DNA from: Petaurus breviceps papuanus
Lineage: Eukaryota > Chordata > Mammalia > Diprotodontia > Petauridae
DNA length: 64,000 bases
Assembly: GCA_028583685.1 (NCBI GenBank)
Contig: JAMXIF010000043.1
Location: forward strand, 10,489,305-10,553,304
Direction of reading: 5' to 3'
In this document: one piece after another, positions 1 to 9,902 of the stretch
Layout of the letters: every line of letters begins with the position of its first letter
How positions within the stretch are numbered: position 1 is the first letter of the stretch
Notes under the pieces: model-generated
Databases searched by the model: none
The model's input: the letters and a program-made list of their open reading frames with translations, nothing else
Told to the model about the DNA's origin: nothing
Made by a program: the position numbers and the translations under genes

Positions 1-54
1 NNNNNNNNNNNNNNNNNNNNNNNNNNNNNNNNNNNNNNNNNNNNNNNNNNNNNN
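1..54. other. Assembly gap (N run)
   Basis: 54 Ns that end directly against a GT microsatellite, so the gap probably reflects a tract the assembler could not close. The true distance to the left is unknown. Confidence 0.99.

Positions 55-92
<38 letters not shown>
55..92. repeat. (GT)n microsatellite
   Basis: Uninterrupted GT dinucleotides, at least 19 units; the left end is hidden by the gap. Confidence 0.98.
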
Positions 93-94
<2 letters not shown>

Positions 95-194
95 GGGGGT
101 ACAATTCTACCCAGTTTCCCATTACAAAATAAAACTTTTTAGCTCTTTTCAGGTTAAGCTCCTTCCTCCAAATGCATAGAACTCAACTGAAGGT

Positions 195-345
195 TAGTGC
201 AATGGAAAGAGGACTAAATTTGGAGTGGGTGAACCTGGGTTCAAATCTCAGCTCTGAAACTTCCTATTCATTTTAGGTTGAATGAGACCTTTAATTTTGC
301 TTGGCACCAGTTTCCTCATCTCAAAACTCTAAGTACAATGCTGGA
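195..345 (+). mobile_element. MIR-type CORE-SINE, old copy
   Basis: Carries a tRNA-like B-box region (CCTGGGTTCAAATCTC) followed by the CORE-end signature TTTCCTCATCT. Diverged and without a visible tail. The stretch from 346 to 649 holds nothing I recognise. Confidence 0.6.
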
Positions 346-649
346 AGGACACAGACCTAAATCCAAACTAATCTTCCAGTGGCCTCCCAGTTAGGGGTGT
401 ATTCCACACTGGTGAGTTTTTGACCATTGCGGTACTTGGGGGTTCCTGTGACTAGCTATAGAAGTCCATCTCTCCCTATTTGGATATGTAACACAGTTAA
501 TATGTCTTTATGTGCCCATACTTCCCTAGTGTCTCATTGTTCCAAAATGCCTCTTTAAACTGTGCTCTAAAGCAAAATTTTCTGCAACTTAAATTGCATC
601 TTCACCTACTTGTCAGAAGGTAGCAAACATAGAATTAGATTTTGAACTC

Positions 650-860
650 TAAGTAATTGTTCAGATCATATGGTCTACCAGGGGTTGGGAAACCTGCAAC
701 CTCAAGGTCACATGTGGCCCCACTTGAGGACCAAGAGGGCCACATGTGTCCTTGAGGCTACAGGTTCCCCACCCCTGGACCCATCTCATTATACAGAGAA
801 AACTGAAGCCCAGAGGATCAAGGTGACTTAGCTAAGGCCACATAGCTCAAAACTAACTAA
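650..860 (-). mobile_element. THER1/MIR-type SINE split by a MITE
   Basis: The right part reads as the reverse complement of a CORE-SINE: ACAGAGAAAACTGAAGCCC, then CTTAGCTAAGGCCACATAGC. The left part (GATCATATGGTCTAC) fits the same consensus just upstream. The 99-bp hairpin at 679-777 separates them. Confidence 0.6.
679..777. mobile_element. Short palindromic hAT-type MITE
   Basis: Starts CAGGGGTTGGG and ends CCCACCCCTG, and the two halves are long inverted repeats (left CTCAAGGTCACATGTGGCCC, right GGGCCACATGTGTCCTTGAG). CAGGGGT ends with a near-complete hairpin are typical of non-autonomous hAT/Charlie elements. There is no transposase frame. A clean 8-bp TSD is not evident; the flanks GGTCTAC and GGACCCAT match only partly. 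Confidence 0.7.
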
Positions 861-1306
861 GCTGGGATTCAGTTGGTCAATAAACATTTATTAAGTACCT
901 ACAATGTGAAAGGTATTGTACTATTCACTGAGCATATGAAGAGAAGCAAAAGACAGTTCCTGCTTTCAAGGAGTTCATGTGCTAAGGGGGAGACCACACG
1001 AAAACAATTAGGTACAAACAAGCTATATACAGAATACATTGGAAATAGCCAACAGAGGGTAGGCACTAGAGTTAAGTGGGGTTGGGAAAGGTTTCCTATA
1101 GAAAGTGGGATTTTAGCAGGAACTTAAAAGAAAGTCTAGGAAGCCAGGAGGTAGAGATAGGAGGGTGGGCCTTCCAAGCATTGGGGAAAGCCAGGAAAAA
1201 TGTCCAGACATGGGAGATGGAATGTCTTGTTCCAGAACAGCCAGGAGGCCAGTGTCCCTGTATCTCAGAATGCTGGAGGTCCTCTGTAAGAACTCAGGCA
1301 CTTTGT

Positions 1307-1511
1307 AGGGGAGTGATGTCAAATGGGGCTGTGGCCCAACACGCTCAGTGTGGTTAGAACCAGATTAATGTGTATAATTGGGAAATATTTAACTAAGTGA
1401 AAAAAAATACAATAAAAAGGATACCATTCCATGTATGTCAATGTGTGGCCCACAGAGATCTTTATACATGGATTTATGCTTACCGTTTCTATTTGGATTT
1501 GATCCTGCTGA
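1307..1511. mobile_element. hAT-type MITE inside L2
   Basis: Degenerate inverted ends (GTGATGTCAAATG on the left, ATTTGATCCTGCTG on the right). The body GGCTGTGGCCCAACACGCTC ... TGTGTGGCCCACAGAG matches my memory of an abundant marsupial hAT MITE whose ends read CAGGGGTGTCAAAC. It interrupts the L2 reading at both sides. Confidence 0.6.
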
Positions 1512-1514
1512 TGC

Positions 1515-1665
1515 AGGTTGTGTGCGTATGTGTATATGGTATGTGTGGCATATGTGTGCGTGTGTGTCTGTGTGGTGTGTGTCTATGTGTCTGCATGTGT
1601 ATGTGGTGTGTGTATGTGTGTGTTTATTATGTGTATGTGTATGTGTATGTGTGTGGGGGTGGGGG
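1515..1665. repeat. TG-rich imperfect microsatellite
   Basis: Imperfect TGTGTG/TGTATG tract ending in GTGGGGGTGGGGG. It creates several spurious Cys/Val-rich reading frames. Confidence 0.9.
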
Positions 1666-2150
1666 ACAGCAGGTTGTTAAAGGCTTTAAATGGTAGAGTA
1701 TTTTATATTTGATCCTGGAGGGAGCCACTGGAATTTATTGAGTGCGGATGGGGATGAGGGGTGGATTGACAACTGTGTAGAGGATGGACTGAATTGGGGA
1801 GCACTTTGTGACAGGGACACCAACCAGCAGGGTTACTGCAGTAGGCCAGATGTGAGGAGGTCCTTGAGGTATGGAACTATCAGGGCATCACCAAGGTGAT
1901 AGCAGCCTCGCATATACAAGAGATGTGACGAAGGTAAGCTTGACAGGTCATGGCAACAGACTGGACATGAGGGTGAGAGTGAAGTGTCAAGGATAGTACC
2001 TAAGCTGTAAGCCTGAGTGACTGGGACGATGTTGGTAGTATTGGCAGTAATAGAGAAATTAGGGAGAGGGGAGGATTTGGAAGGAAAAATAATGGGTTCA
2101 ATTTTGGACATAGAAAACACAAGTCCTCTTTTTCTATTACACCATACCAC

Positions 2151-2905
2151 AAATCGATAGGGACACATGGGTATGGTTTGTGCTGCGTTTGTTTCCCACA
2201 CAAATCCTACCCATTTTTCCATACTCACTTCATGTCTTACTTTCTCTTGAAGTCTCCTTTAACAATTCAGGCCCTGTGGTCTCTCTCTTCTCAGAACCTC
2301 CATTTCTGGCATCAGGTACCATTTATCTAAGTGCTTAATCACATACAAATTCATATTGTCATCTAATTATGCCTTATACATTAGTTTTATCTCTCAACTG
2401 AGATTGTAAACTCAGTCAGAGGACCACTGTATCTTTTTTTCCTCCTCTTTTGATTCACATCCTCCTTTTCCCTGGAGCCAGTATGATTTGTGGTAGGTAT
2501 ACGGAGGAGGGCAGGAAATGGATGATATGGGAAGGAGGGGGCCATGGTCATTTTCTTCTTCCCCCAATGAAAGGGTAGGATGAATGTATCCAGTACATAG
2601 AGAGAGAATCAGCCAGGTCACCATCTCAATAAGCACAGGGCGGATATTAGAAGGGGTGACACTTGCTGTCGACATTTCATTTCCTCTCATTTTTCATGTG
2701 CCTACACAGAGAAGTGGCCGTGCTCTTGAAGGCTTGGAGCAGAGAAAAGCCATTTCTATGCATACACTGTCTGTGTGTATGACTCTGGCCCCAAGTAGCT
2801 GGTGATGAGGGGTGATACTTGCAGGCTGGAATGTCCACACTTGTGTGGAAATAAAAATAAGTTTTTATCTTTTGGAAACTAGTTTGCATTTTTGATACTT
2901 TTTCA
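2151..2905. other. Unassigned sequence
   Basis: No repeat family or exon recognised on either strand. Short frames here lack codon-like features. Confidence 0.5.
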
Positions 2906-2914
2906 TGTATCTGT

Positions 2915-3168
2915 CAGCAGAAGCAGTTGGGTGGCACAGCTGATAGAATTCCAGGCCTGGAGTAGGGGAGAGGAGTTTAAATCTGACCTTGGATATTTAC
3001 TAGCTCTGTGATCCTGGGTAAGTCACTTAAGTGCTATCTGCCTCAGTTTCCTCAACTGTAAAATGTAGGTGATAGTAGCACTTATCTGACAGGGTTATTG
3101 TGAGGAACAAAAGTGACAATATTTGTAATGCACTTAGCACATACCTGGCACATAGTAGGTACCCTTCC
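2915..3168 (+). mobile_element. tRNA-head CORE-SINE
   Basis: Head GCAGTTGGGTGGCACAGCTG, middle GTGATCCTGGGTAAGTCACTT, CORE region CTCAGTTTCCTCAACTG, and tail GCACATACCTGGCACATAGTAGG. This is close to full length. The 3' end runs directly into a CCTT repeat that probably grew from its tail. Confidence 0.8.
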
Positions 3169-3372
3169 TTCCTTCCTCCCTTCCTTCCTCCTTTTTTCCC
3201 TTCTTCCTGCCTTCCTATCTTATTTCCTTCCTCCCTTCCTCCTTTTTTCCCTTCTTCCTTCCTTCCTATTTCCCTTCCTTCCTCCCTCCCTTCTTCCTTC
3301 CTTTTTTTCATTCCTTCTTTCCTTCCTCTCTACCTTCCTTCATTTCTTCCATCCTTCCCTCCATCCCTCGTC
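3169..3372. repeat. (CCTT)n imperfect repeat
   Basis: About 200 bp of CCTT/CCTCC units; on the minus strand a GGAA/GGAG purine tract. The long Ser/Pro/Phe and Lys/Glu/Gly frames here are translations of the repeat. Confidence 0.95.
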
Positions 3373-3384
3373 ATTATCTAAAGA

Positions 3385-3475
3385 TGCAGGTAAGTTATTG
3401 TTTCCTTCCCATTTAATAGATGAACAAATTACTTGGCCAAAATCATAGTTAGCAAATAGTGCAGCTGGGAACTAG
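3385..3475 (-). mobile_element. MIR fragment
   Basis: TTTAATAGATGAACAAATTA followed by TTGGCCAAAATCATAG and GCAGCTGGGAACTAGG fits the reverse-complement CORE-SINE middle; strongly diverged. Confidence 0.45.
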
Positions 3476-4234
3476 GTGTGGGCTATGAGGATAAATTGGG
3501 ATTTCTGTCCCTTTAAATTTATTATTGTTGTTGGGATAAACATTGTGGCTTTTAAACAGAAAGCTCAGGTTTACATTCATTGATACTTCTTCAATTTTTT
3601 AGCTGTTACATATTTCCTTACTTTTTAGGTTTCCTTAAATCCAGGATACCCACAGAGTGAAGACCCAAAGATTTTTGTTGTTGTTATTGTTGTTGTTTTT
3701 GCTTCTACTTTCCTTGATCCTTAACAGTATGCTAAGCTCTTCAGTGATTTAAAACATTTATTATGATTTACTGCAGGGGAACAGGGGAGAGATTTCAAAG
3801 TTAATAGTTTTCAAAGTTGTACAAAATAAATATTCAAACACTCAACTAATATGACATGGCCATTTTATTACCACATCAACGACAGATCTCTTGATTCTTG
3901 GTCCAGACATTTTCCCCCATGGTATGCCACTTCCCCTTAACAGAATTCTTGCAATCTTGCTAAATGATGACAATTAGTGTCTGCCTTTATATTCATCAGT
4001 TGGTTTGTAGATAATTTTGTAGGGTCTAAATCTAGGAATTCAGCAGTAATGAAGAAAGTGGGAGAATAGAGGAATGTGGGTCATTCTAAATGGTGGGGCT
4101 CTCTGCAGGGTCTTCTTGTTGTTTTTCCTTTACTGAGGAGAAAGGACTTTGTACTTAAAAAAAGTAAAACTACAACAGTGAGCAGGAAATAGAAAAAAGG
4201 AAATAAAGAAATGATAAAAGAGAACCTAACCATC
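3476..4234. other. Unassigned sequence
   Basis: AT-rich, with short TTG runs near 3530 and 3675. No gene or repeat family recognised. Confidence 0.5.
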
Positions 4235-5095
4235 TTCATGAATTTATGTTGTCAAGCCTGGATAAACTACATTATTCTCAAGATAATGAAAGGACTGGCA
4301 AATATGATTGATGAAGTTCTACCAATGATCTTTAAAGAATCATGCATAATGGGATGACTGCTACAGACTGGATATGAGAAAATGTGCTCCTGTATTCTCA
4401 AGAGTGGAAAAAAGTGTATTCTGCCCATCACTGGCCAGGGACTTTTACTTGGATTCTTGGCAACATTACATAATACTTTTTAAAGGGATAGTTTGAAAAC
4501 AAAGAATTGCTAATCACTAAGAGCCAGTATGGCTTCGACCGGAACAAGTCATGCCAGACAAAATCAATTTTCTTTATGAACAGGGTTACTAGAATGGCAA
4601 ATCAGGGGAGTAACACTAGTATTGCTGTCCCTTTCAGCTAGGCATTGAACAGAGTTACTCATGATATCCTTCAGGTCGAGATAGATTTGAATTAAATTAT
4701 AATATATTTGGGTAGAATTGGAACTGTTAGAATGATTGGAATCCAAAAGTGATCAATTTATTGACAACAAATTGGAGATGTGTCTACTGGATTGCCTTGG
4801 CTTCTTACCTTCTACTATTCAACATTGTTATCAGTTACTTAGGTTAAATGATAGATCTTATGTATATCTCATTTGTGGAATGAATGATGCTTATAGGAAT
4901 ACCTGACAAATCAGATGATGAAATGAGGATCTAAAAGTATTTTGACAAGTTTGACTGAATCAAAAAGGTAAAATTCAAGAGTGATTAATGTAAAGTTCAC
5001 ATGTGGACTTAAACAAATAAAGAGCATAAATACAGGATGGGGTGTGACCAGAGAGAATATCATTTGAAAAATATCTTTTTAGAAAAGGAACCATA

Positions 5096-5176
5096 AGGGC
5101 GGCCAGGTGATGCAGTGAGTAAGAGCACCAGCCCCAGAGTTGGGAGACCTGGGATCAGTTCCGGCCTCAGATACTT

Positions 5177-5216
<40 letters not shown>

Positions 5217-5273
5217 TAACTGGCTGTGTAAACTTGAGCAAGTTACTTAACCCCAATTGCTTAAAAAAAAAAA
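5096..5273 (+). mobile_element. WSINE1-like tRNA-derived SINE with 15-bp TSD
   Basis: Head GGGCGGCCAGGTGATGCAGT, body GAGCACCAGCCCCAGAGTTG, 3' part GAGCAAGTTACTTAACCCC followed by an A tail. AGAAAAGGAACCATA occurs at 5081-5095 and again at 5274-5288, a perfect target-site duplication, so this is a precise L1-type insertion into the CR1/L3 LINE. An internal CA tract has expanded (5178-5214). Confidence 0.9.
5178..5214. repeat. (CA)n inside the SINE
   Basis: Pure CA run at the place where sister copies have only a short ACACAAAA-like stretch, so it grew after insertion. Confidence 0.95.
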
Positions 5274-5554
5274 AGAAAAGGAACCATAGTCTCACCATGA
5301 AATAGCAGTGTGATGTATTAGCCTAAGAAGATAAAATGACTTTAGGATGTGTTAACTGAACCAGAATGAGGGAGATGACAGTCCTTCCATACTTTTCTCT
5401 ATTTAAACACTTGAAGCATTATGTTCGGTTTAGGCTGGCAAAAAGGAGACATAAGGAACGTGGTAGCTATCTTCGTGTATTTTTGAGGTCTCCAAATCTG
5501 TGTGAAACTTCCAGTTATTGCTCATAATTCTTCCCCCCGGGACCAACCAAAGCA

Positions 5555-5695
5555 AATCCAATTTTTCTTACACATGATGCCCATAAAATAGGGATAATAA
5601 TTGCAGTTCATACCTCACTGGATTATTATGAGAAAAGCATTTTGAATATTGTAAAGCGCTATATAAATGTGAGCTATTAATGTGAGCTAAAATTG
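5555..5695 (+). mobile_element. CORE-SINE/MIR tail fragment
   Basis: Tail block GTAAAGCGCTATATAAATGT preceded by AAATAGGGATAATAATTGC, as in MIR-family 3' ends. The 5' half is not recognisable. Confidence 0.65.
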
Positions 5696-6434
5696 AGGAG
5701 GGTAGATGATTACATTATTAGTATGCAATACATATGCATTTATTCATGTATGATTGCCTCTACCTTTATCGTTTCAAATTGCTTTCTACTTTATATAAAA
5801 CTTAGTTCTAGATGATTTTCTGAAGTGTAAATAGTTCAGGGAAAACATGGTTCAGTGATGTTGGTAGTGGAGGCTAGTCTTGGGCAAAATCATAAAGTAG
5901 GTAATGTTTGTCTTTAGTTCATTTCCCCCTTTTCTCTTGAAAATTCCTGCAAGCTCCTCAGCCAAAATGGCCAGAGCCATCCTACTGCTCATTAGCGGCT
6001 CCTGGTTCTACGCTAGAGAAGTCGCTTGCCAAAAGGAGAATCCCAAGGCCCTGGTCTCTAGCTCCAACTAAAACAAGACTGAGACTTTAGGCTTAAAGGA
6101 AACGCGGCTGTCTTGTTTTCCATTCTGCCAGCACTCAGCTTTCTGAGATGGGGACACAAGGGATAAGAAAATCAACTTACCCTTTATCAAGCCTTAGTGA
6201 GCCTGTGAATACAGCTTTACTTTAAAATATGTCTCCATATGAAAAAAAAAATGATGCTAATTATGACACTTCAGACATTGTTGGCAGACCAAGTTGGGGG
6301 ACATTTCTGGTTAGGAAAACTTTTAGTGCCCCCTTTGCCTCTCACCATTTGATTCTGTTTTTATTCCTCTTTTATCACTATTTCTCAGTATTATTTTCCT
6401 CCTCCATCCATTCATGTATCTATTGAAAAAATTC
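5696..6434. other. Unassigned, with a small GC/CpG-richer island
   Basis: No repeat family recognised. At 5950-6110 the sequence is richer in GC than its neighbours and holds several CpGs, which are rare in this window. A TATATAAA motif lies at about 5792. See the short ORF at 5967. Confidence 0.5.
5967..6071 (+). other. 34-codon ORF with signal-peptide-like start (unproven)
   Basis: The ATG sits in a good Kozak context (CCAAAATGG). The peptide begins MARAILLLISGSWF, a short basic N-terminus then a hydrophobic stretch, followed by the polar segment REVACQKENPK, and ends after 34 codons. A pyrimidine tract and CTCCTCAG just upstream (AG at 5960-5961) could be a 3' splice site; a TATATAAA lies about 175 bp upstream. 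No good splice donor follows, and I know no family that matches. It could be a terminal coding exon, a microprotein, a decayed gene piece or chance; chance is quite possible at this length. Confidence 0.15.
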
Positions 6435-6716
6435 AGCAATAATTTAGTAAATGTTTTCTATGATTAAAATGTTGTATGCTAGATGGTTCTAGAAAAGAAA
6501 ACAACAAAAATGAAATAGTACCTGTCCTCAAGGAGCTTCTGTTCTATTGTGGGTATTTAATATGAAAATAATTACCTAAAAACAAAGTGATACAAATAAT
6601 TTTAAGACATAGAGAGGATCAACAGCTAAACTGCTGGGGAGAATAGTCATGAAAGGCTTTTTTTCAGGAGGGAACACGAGCTATGAATTGAAGGAAACTA
6701 GACGATTCTAAGATTC
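6435..6716 (-). mobile_element. L2 3' fragment
   Basis: Shows the reversed L2 tail pattern: TAGTACCTGTCCTCAAGGAG, then GTTCTATTGTGGG, then AGGCTTTTTTTCAGGAGGGA. Diverged. Confidence 0.6.
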
Positions 6717-6976
6717 ATTGATTCAGTGGTTATTATGTTTCAGACATTTCATTGTGTCTGACTCCTCATGACCTCATTTGGGGTTTTCTTGGCAAAGACA
6801 CTAGAGTGGTTTGTCATTTCCTTCCCCCGACCATTTCACATATCAGAAAACTGAAGCAAACAGGGTTAAATGACTTACTCTGGTTCACACAGCTAGTAAG
6901 TGTCTGAGACCACATTTGAACTCAGGTCTTCCTGACTCTAGACCCTGTGCTCTATTCACTGTGCCATCTTTCCCCA
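6717..6976 (-). mobile_element. MAR1 CORE-SINE, near full length
   Basis: Reverse complement of MAR1: the RTE-like tail CATTGTGTCTGACTCCTCAT, then TTGGGGTTTTCTTGGCAAAG, CORE block CACACAGCTAGTAAGTGTCT, and head GCTCTATTCACTGTGCCATC. Confidence 0.9.
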
Positions 6977-6979
6977 TTG

Positions 6980-7700
6980 TATTGTACCATATATTGAACA
7001 TATTCAATATTAGGCATTATGCTTGGCATTCAGGGGGAAACAAAGAAGTTATGAATCAATCAACAAAACTAACTAAGCACATAATATATGTAAGAACACA
7101 TGATGTCTTCCTCTAGTGACTTTCCAGTCTATCTGAGAGAAACAATTAGTGTTTATGAAACATCTAAGGAACAACAGAAGATTGTGTGTGGTGTGCCAAA
7201 TTAAACAGCGCAGAAAATATTATAGAATGGATAGAGCACTAGACCATTCAGAAAGACCTCGATCCAAATCCTTCCTTAGATGCTTACTAAATGCCCAGGC
7301 ATATCATATAACTTCTCTGAGACTCAGTTTTGTCATCTGTAAAATGAATATAATAATGACACCTATCTCACCATGGCATTACAAGGATCAAATGAGGTAA
7401 TGTATGCAAAACTGTTTGCAAGCCTTATAGCGCTTTATTAATGTGAACTATTATTAAAATATTCGAAAAGGGCACAATCACTTCTGACTGGGGGAGTCAG
7501 GGAATGCATCAAAGAGAAGTCAGGATATCAGCTGTCTTGAAATGTGATAGGATTTCAATAGGTAGAAATGAAAGGCTCATGTGTGAGAAGGTAGACACAC
7601 TCCTGGTAGTTGAAATAGCTTGAAAATCAGGGGCAAGAAAGAACAAGGTGTATTTGGCAAATGGCATGTAGAAAATCAGTGTAGTAGAGGATATATGTTG
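6980..7700 (-). mobile_element. L2 fragment, split by a SINE
   Basis: The tail side at 6985-7200 (GGCATTATGCTTGGCATTCA, TTCCAGTCTATCTGAGAGA) and the inner part at 7459-7700 (GACTGGGGGAGTCAGGGAAT) are consecutive parts of a reversed L2, separated by the CORE-SINE at 7207-7458. Confidence 0.55.
7207..7458 (+). mobile_element. CORE-SINE, near full length
   Basis: GAATGGATAGAGCACTAGAC head, GAGACTCAGTTTTGTCATCT CORE block, AATGAGGTAATGTATGCAAA and TTATAGCGCTTTATTAATGT tail. Inserted in an L2. Confidence 0.8.
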
Positions 7701-9202
7701 TATGAGTAGTTAAAAAGAAAATATTTCTAAAAATGTGGGCCCCAGATTGTGGCAGAAAAAAACCTTTCTAAAGAAAAGGTTTGGACTTGTCCTGTTGGGC
7801 ATAGTGAAAAATTGAATGATTTTGTACAGAGGAATAATAAGGGAAAAAAAAGTATGGATATTTACCTGGTGGTATTTTCCATTTTCCTTCCATTTGGAGA
7901 AAAGTGAGTCCAAGGGCAGAGAGACTTTACAAGACTTTGGCCTCCTAAACTGGGGGAAATAACTGTAGCTACCCAGACAAATAGAGACATTACTTTATGT
8001 TACTCTTTTCTATCTGGGAGAGAATGGAGGGCTCTGAGTTCAATTGTTTCTTCCAAAGTATTAAGGAATTTTGAGAATAATATGTAGATAGATTCTATAC
8101 TTTACCAACTCACAAGTAATATAGATGTAGATAATTCTAGCAGAAAACATCAGGCCCATGTGTTGAATGGACATAGATATTTGATCTAGGATCTAGAAAG
8201 TCCCTTTTAATGTCTCTGGATGGAACCTGGAAAGCAGGGGGAGGACAGTGGCTACATATCCAGCAGCCTGGCTGAGGCAGGCATAAGTGACATTTAGCCA
8301 GACTAAAGCTAGATTGTGTCTCTTTTGTTTTCCTATCCCCAAGAAGGCTATTTAGCTTAAAGAAGTAAGTGTTATCTACATACCACAACTCAAATATATT
8401 TTCATCTTTGGAGAAAATGTTTTCTGTTTAAGGGGATTCAGAAAAAAAGTCCCTTTCTGAAAGTATTCTAAAGGGGAGGGTGACATTTAATTTACTCTCA
8501 CCAACTTTGTTGCCTTCCACCAAGCACTGGTTACACAAATGACAGTCATGGATAGCTAGTAAATCTCTTTATCAAAGTAATCAGTAAATAGAAATTAGGG
8601 GGATCATAAGGATAGACAATTGACCATGCCAGAGTAAATGATCCCTTTGATTTGCTAGTGAGTTAAAAATTTCAGCTCAGCCAAGGGAAGAATTATCTCA
8701 AGTCTCTTCTTAGCAATCTCTAGGGCTACAGGGGGGGAAAGGGGCATTTTGAGAGATGACTTCCCCAATACCAGCAGCTCCAGGGAGATCATATAATAGA
8801 CATTCAAAAGCTGTCCTTTAATTTCTCTCTTTTCTATCTGGATAACCCTTTCCCACATCTTCCAGTAGAATCTCAAGTTAAAAATTAAGTGAATGAACAA
8901 ATAAGTGAATAAATAAATAAAGGTTTCTATTTTATATATGTAGATGTATATTACTAGGAGCTCAAAGGTCTCTTAGACACTAAATAGTGATGGCAAACTC
9001 TTAACATGAAGCACCAGAGAGTTGTCCTGTAGGGAATGATGCAACTCTCCTAGGGCAGAGGTCTGGAAGGCATCTACTACACCTTCTGTTGCTGCTACTA
9101 CCACTACTGCTATCACCACATATGTGTAGGTGTGTGAATACATATCAAAACACACATATACACATATATACACACATATATAAATATGTATCTTTAGTGT
9201 TT
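7701..9202. other. Unassigned sequence
   Basis: 1.5 kb without a recognisable repeat family, apart from a TA/CA-rich stretch at 9120-9185. The open frames (the longest about 80 codons) show no family resemblance or domain. Likely single-copy or very old sequence. Confidence 0.5.
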
Positions 9203-9902
9203 AAAAAAAAACTTTGTTCTGGGTGCTCCTGCTTCCTCCTCCTCCAAAACATGTAAAAAAAGACTCTATAAAAACTTTAGAGCTACAGAACCCACAAAGT
9301 GAGGGAGAGAAACTAACCTCCCACTGAAGACAGCTTGGCAGGCTGGCAGGAAAGGGTCCAGAGCAGCACCCTGGGAGCCAACCCCAGCCCCGCATGAGTC
9401 CAAGGTTTTAGACTCAGGGCAGCCTGACAAGCCATGGCTAGAGGGATGTTGGGAGAGTATATCATTAGCAGATGTGGTGGTTTCCAGAATTATCAATCCA
9501 CAAATGCCAAAGAGAAAGTGAGAGTTCAGTGGACTTTGGGAACAGGGAGTTTGGGAGTGTGGTCTGGCCTCTGCCCCTGGTGTGAGAATCGGCTGAGACG
9601 CAGTGGCCGTAGCTACATGGCTGCTTCAGAGCTCCTGGCCTACAGATTGTAGGAGGACCAAGTGGCCAGTCTGAGGGGTAATCGCGCTTTCTTTAACCTG
9701 CTTGGATCTGGATCTCTGTCCTGGGTGGAGGTCCTGCAGTGTGTGACCAGTGTGCCAGAGACAGTGGAGGCTTCTGAGAGAGCACCCATCTAATAGCTCT
9801 GGCAGCTGAGAAAACCCCAGCAATTTGGGACAAAGATCTCCTCTCTGAATGCAGAGTACTACTGCGGCAAAAAGTTCAAGAGTCAAGTGGTTGAGTGGCA
9901 AC

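Larger units (their letters stand above)
866..2150 (-). mobile_element. L2 LINE, 3' part, interrupted
   Basis: Read on the minus strand this ends in the L2 tail (the + strand shows CAATAAACATTTATTAAG and CAAGGAGTTCATG near 880-980). It then runs back through the RT C-terminal region at about 1680-2150. A minus-strand frame there shows SKIEPIIFPSKSSPLPNF and YSLGTILDTSLSPS, close to the conserved L2 RT end. The element is broken by a MITE (1307-1511) and a TG-rich tract (1515-1665). Indels and stops make it inactive. Confidence 0.8.
4235..5520 (+). mobile_element. CR1/L3 LINE, RT region to near the 3' part
   Basis: The order of diverged blocks follows a CR1-clade ORF2: CTGGATAAACTACATTATTC, then CACTAAGAGCCAGTATGG, then GAACAAGTCATGCCAGACAAA, the RT-like block ending CTATTCAACATTGTTATCAG, and ACAAATACAGGATGG near 5020-5040. 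After a SINE insertion it resumes with CACCATGAAATAGCAGTGTG. Many stops and indels; an ancient dead copy. Host of the SINE at 5096. Confidence 0.75.

Noticed and set aside
1833-2228. 131-codon minus-strand frame
   Set aside because: Its middle is the RT C-terminal region of a dead L2, not a host gene.
3027-3448. Lys/Glu/Gly-rich and Ser/Pro/Phe-rich frames
   Set aside because: They translate a CCTT/GGAA microsatellite.
5096-5170. tRNA-like A and B boxes
   Set aside because: They belong to tRNA-derived SINE heads here and in the sister copies; no cloverleaf or acceptor stem that would make a tRNA gene.
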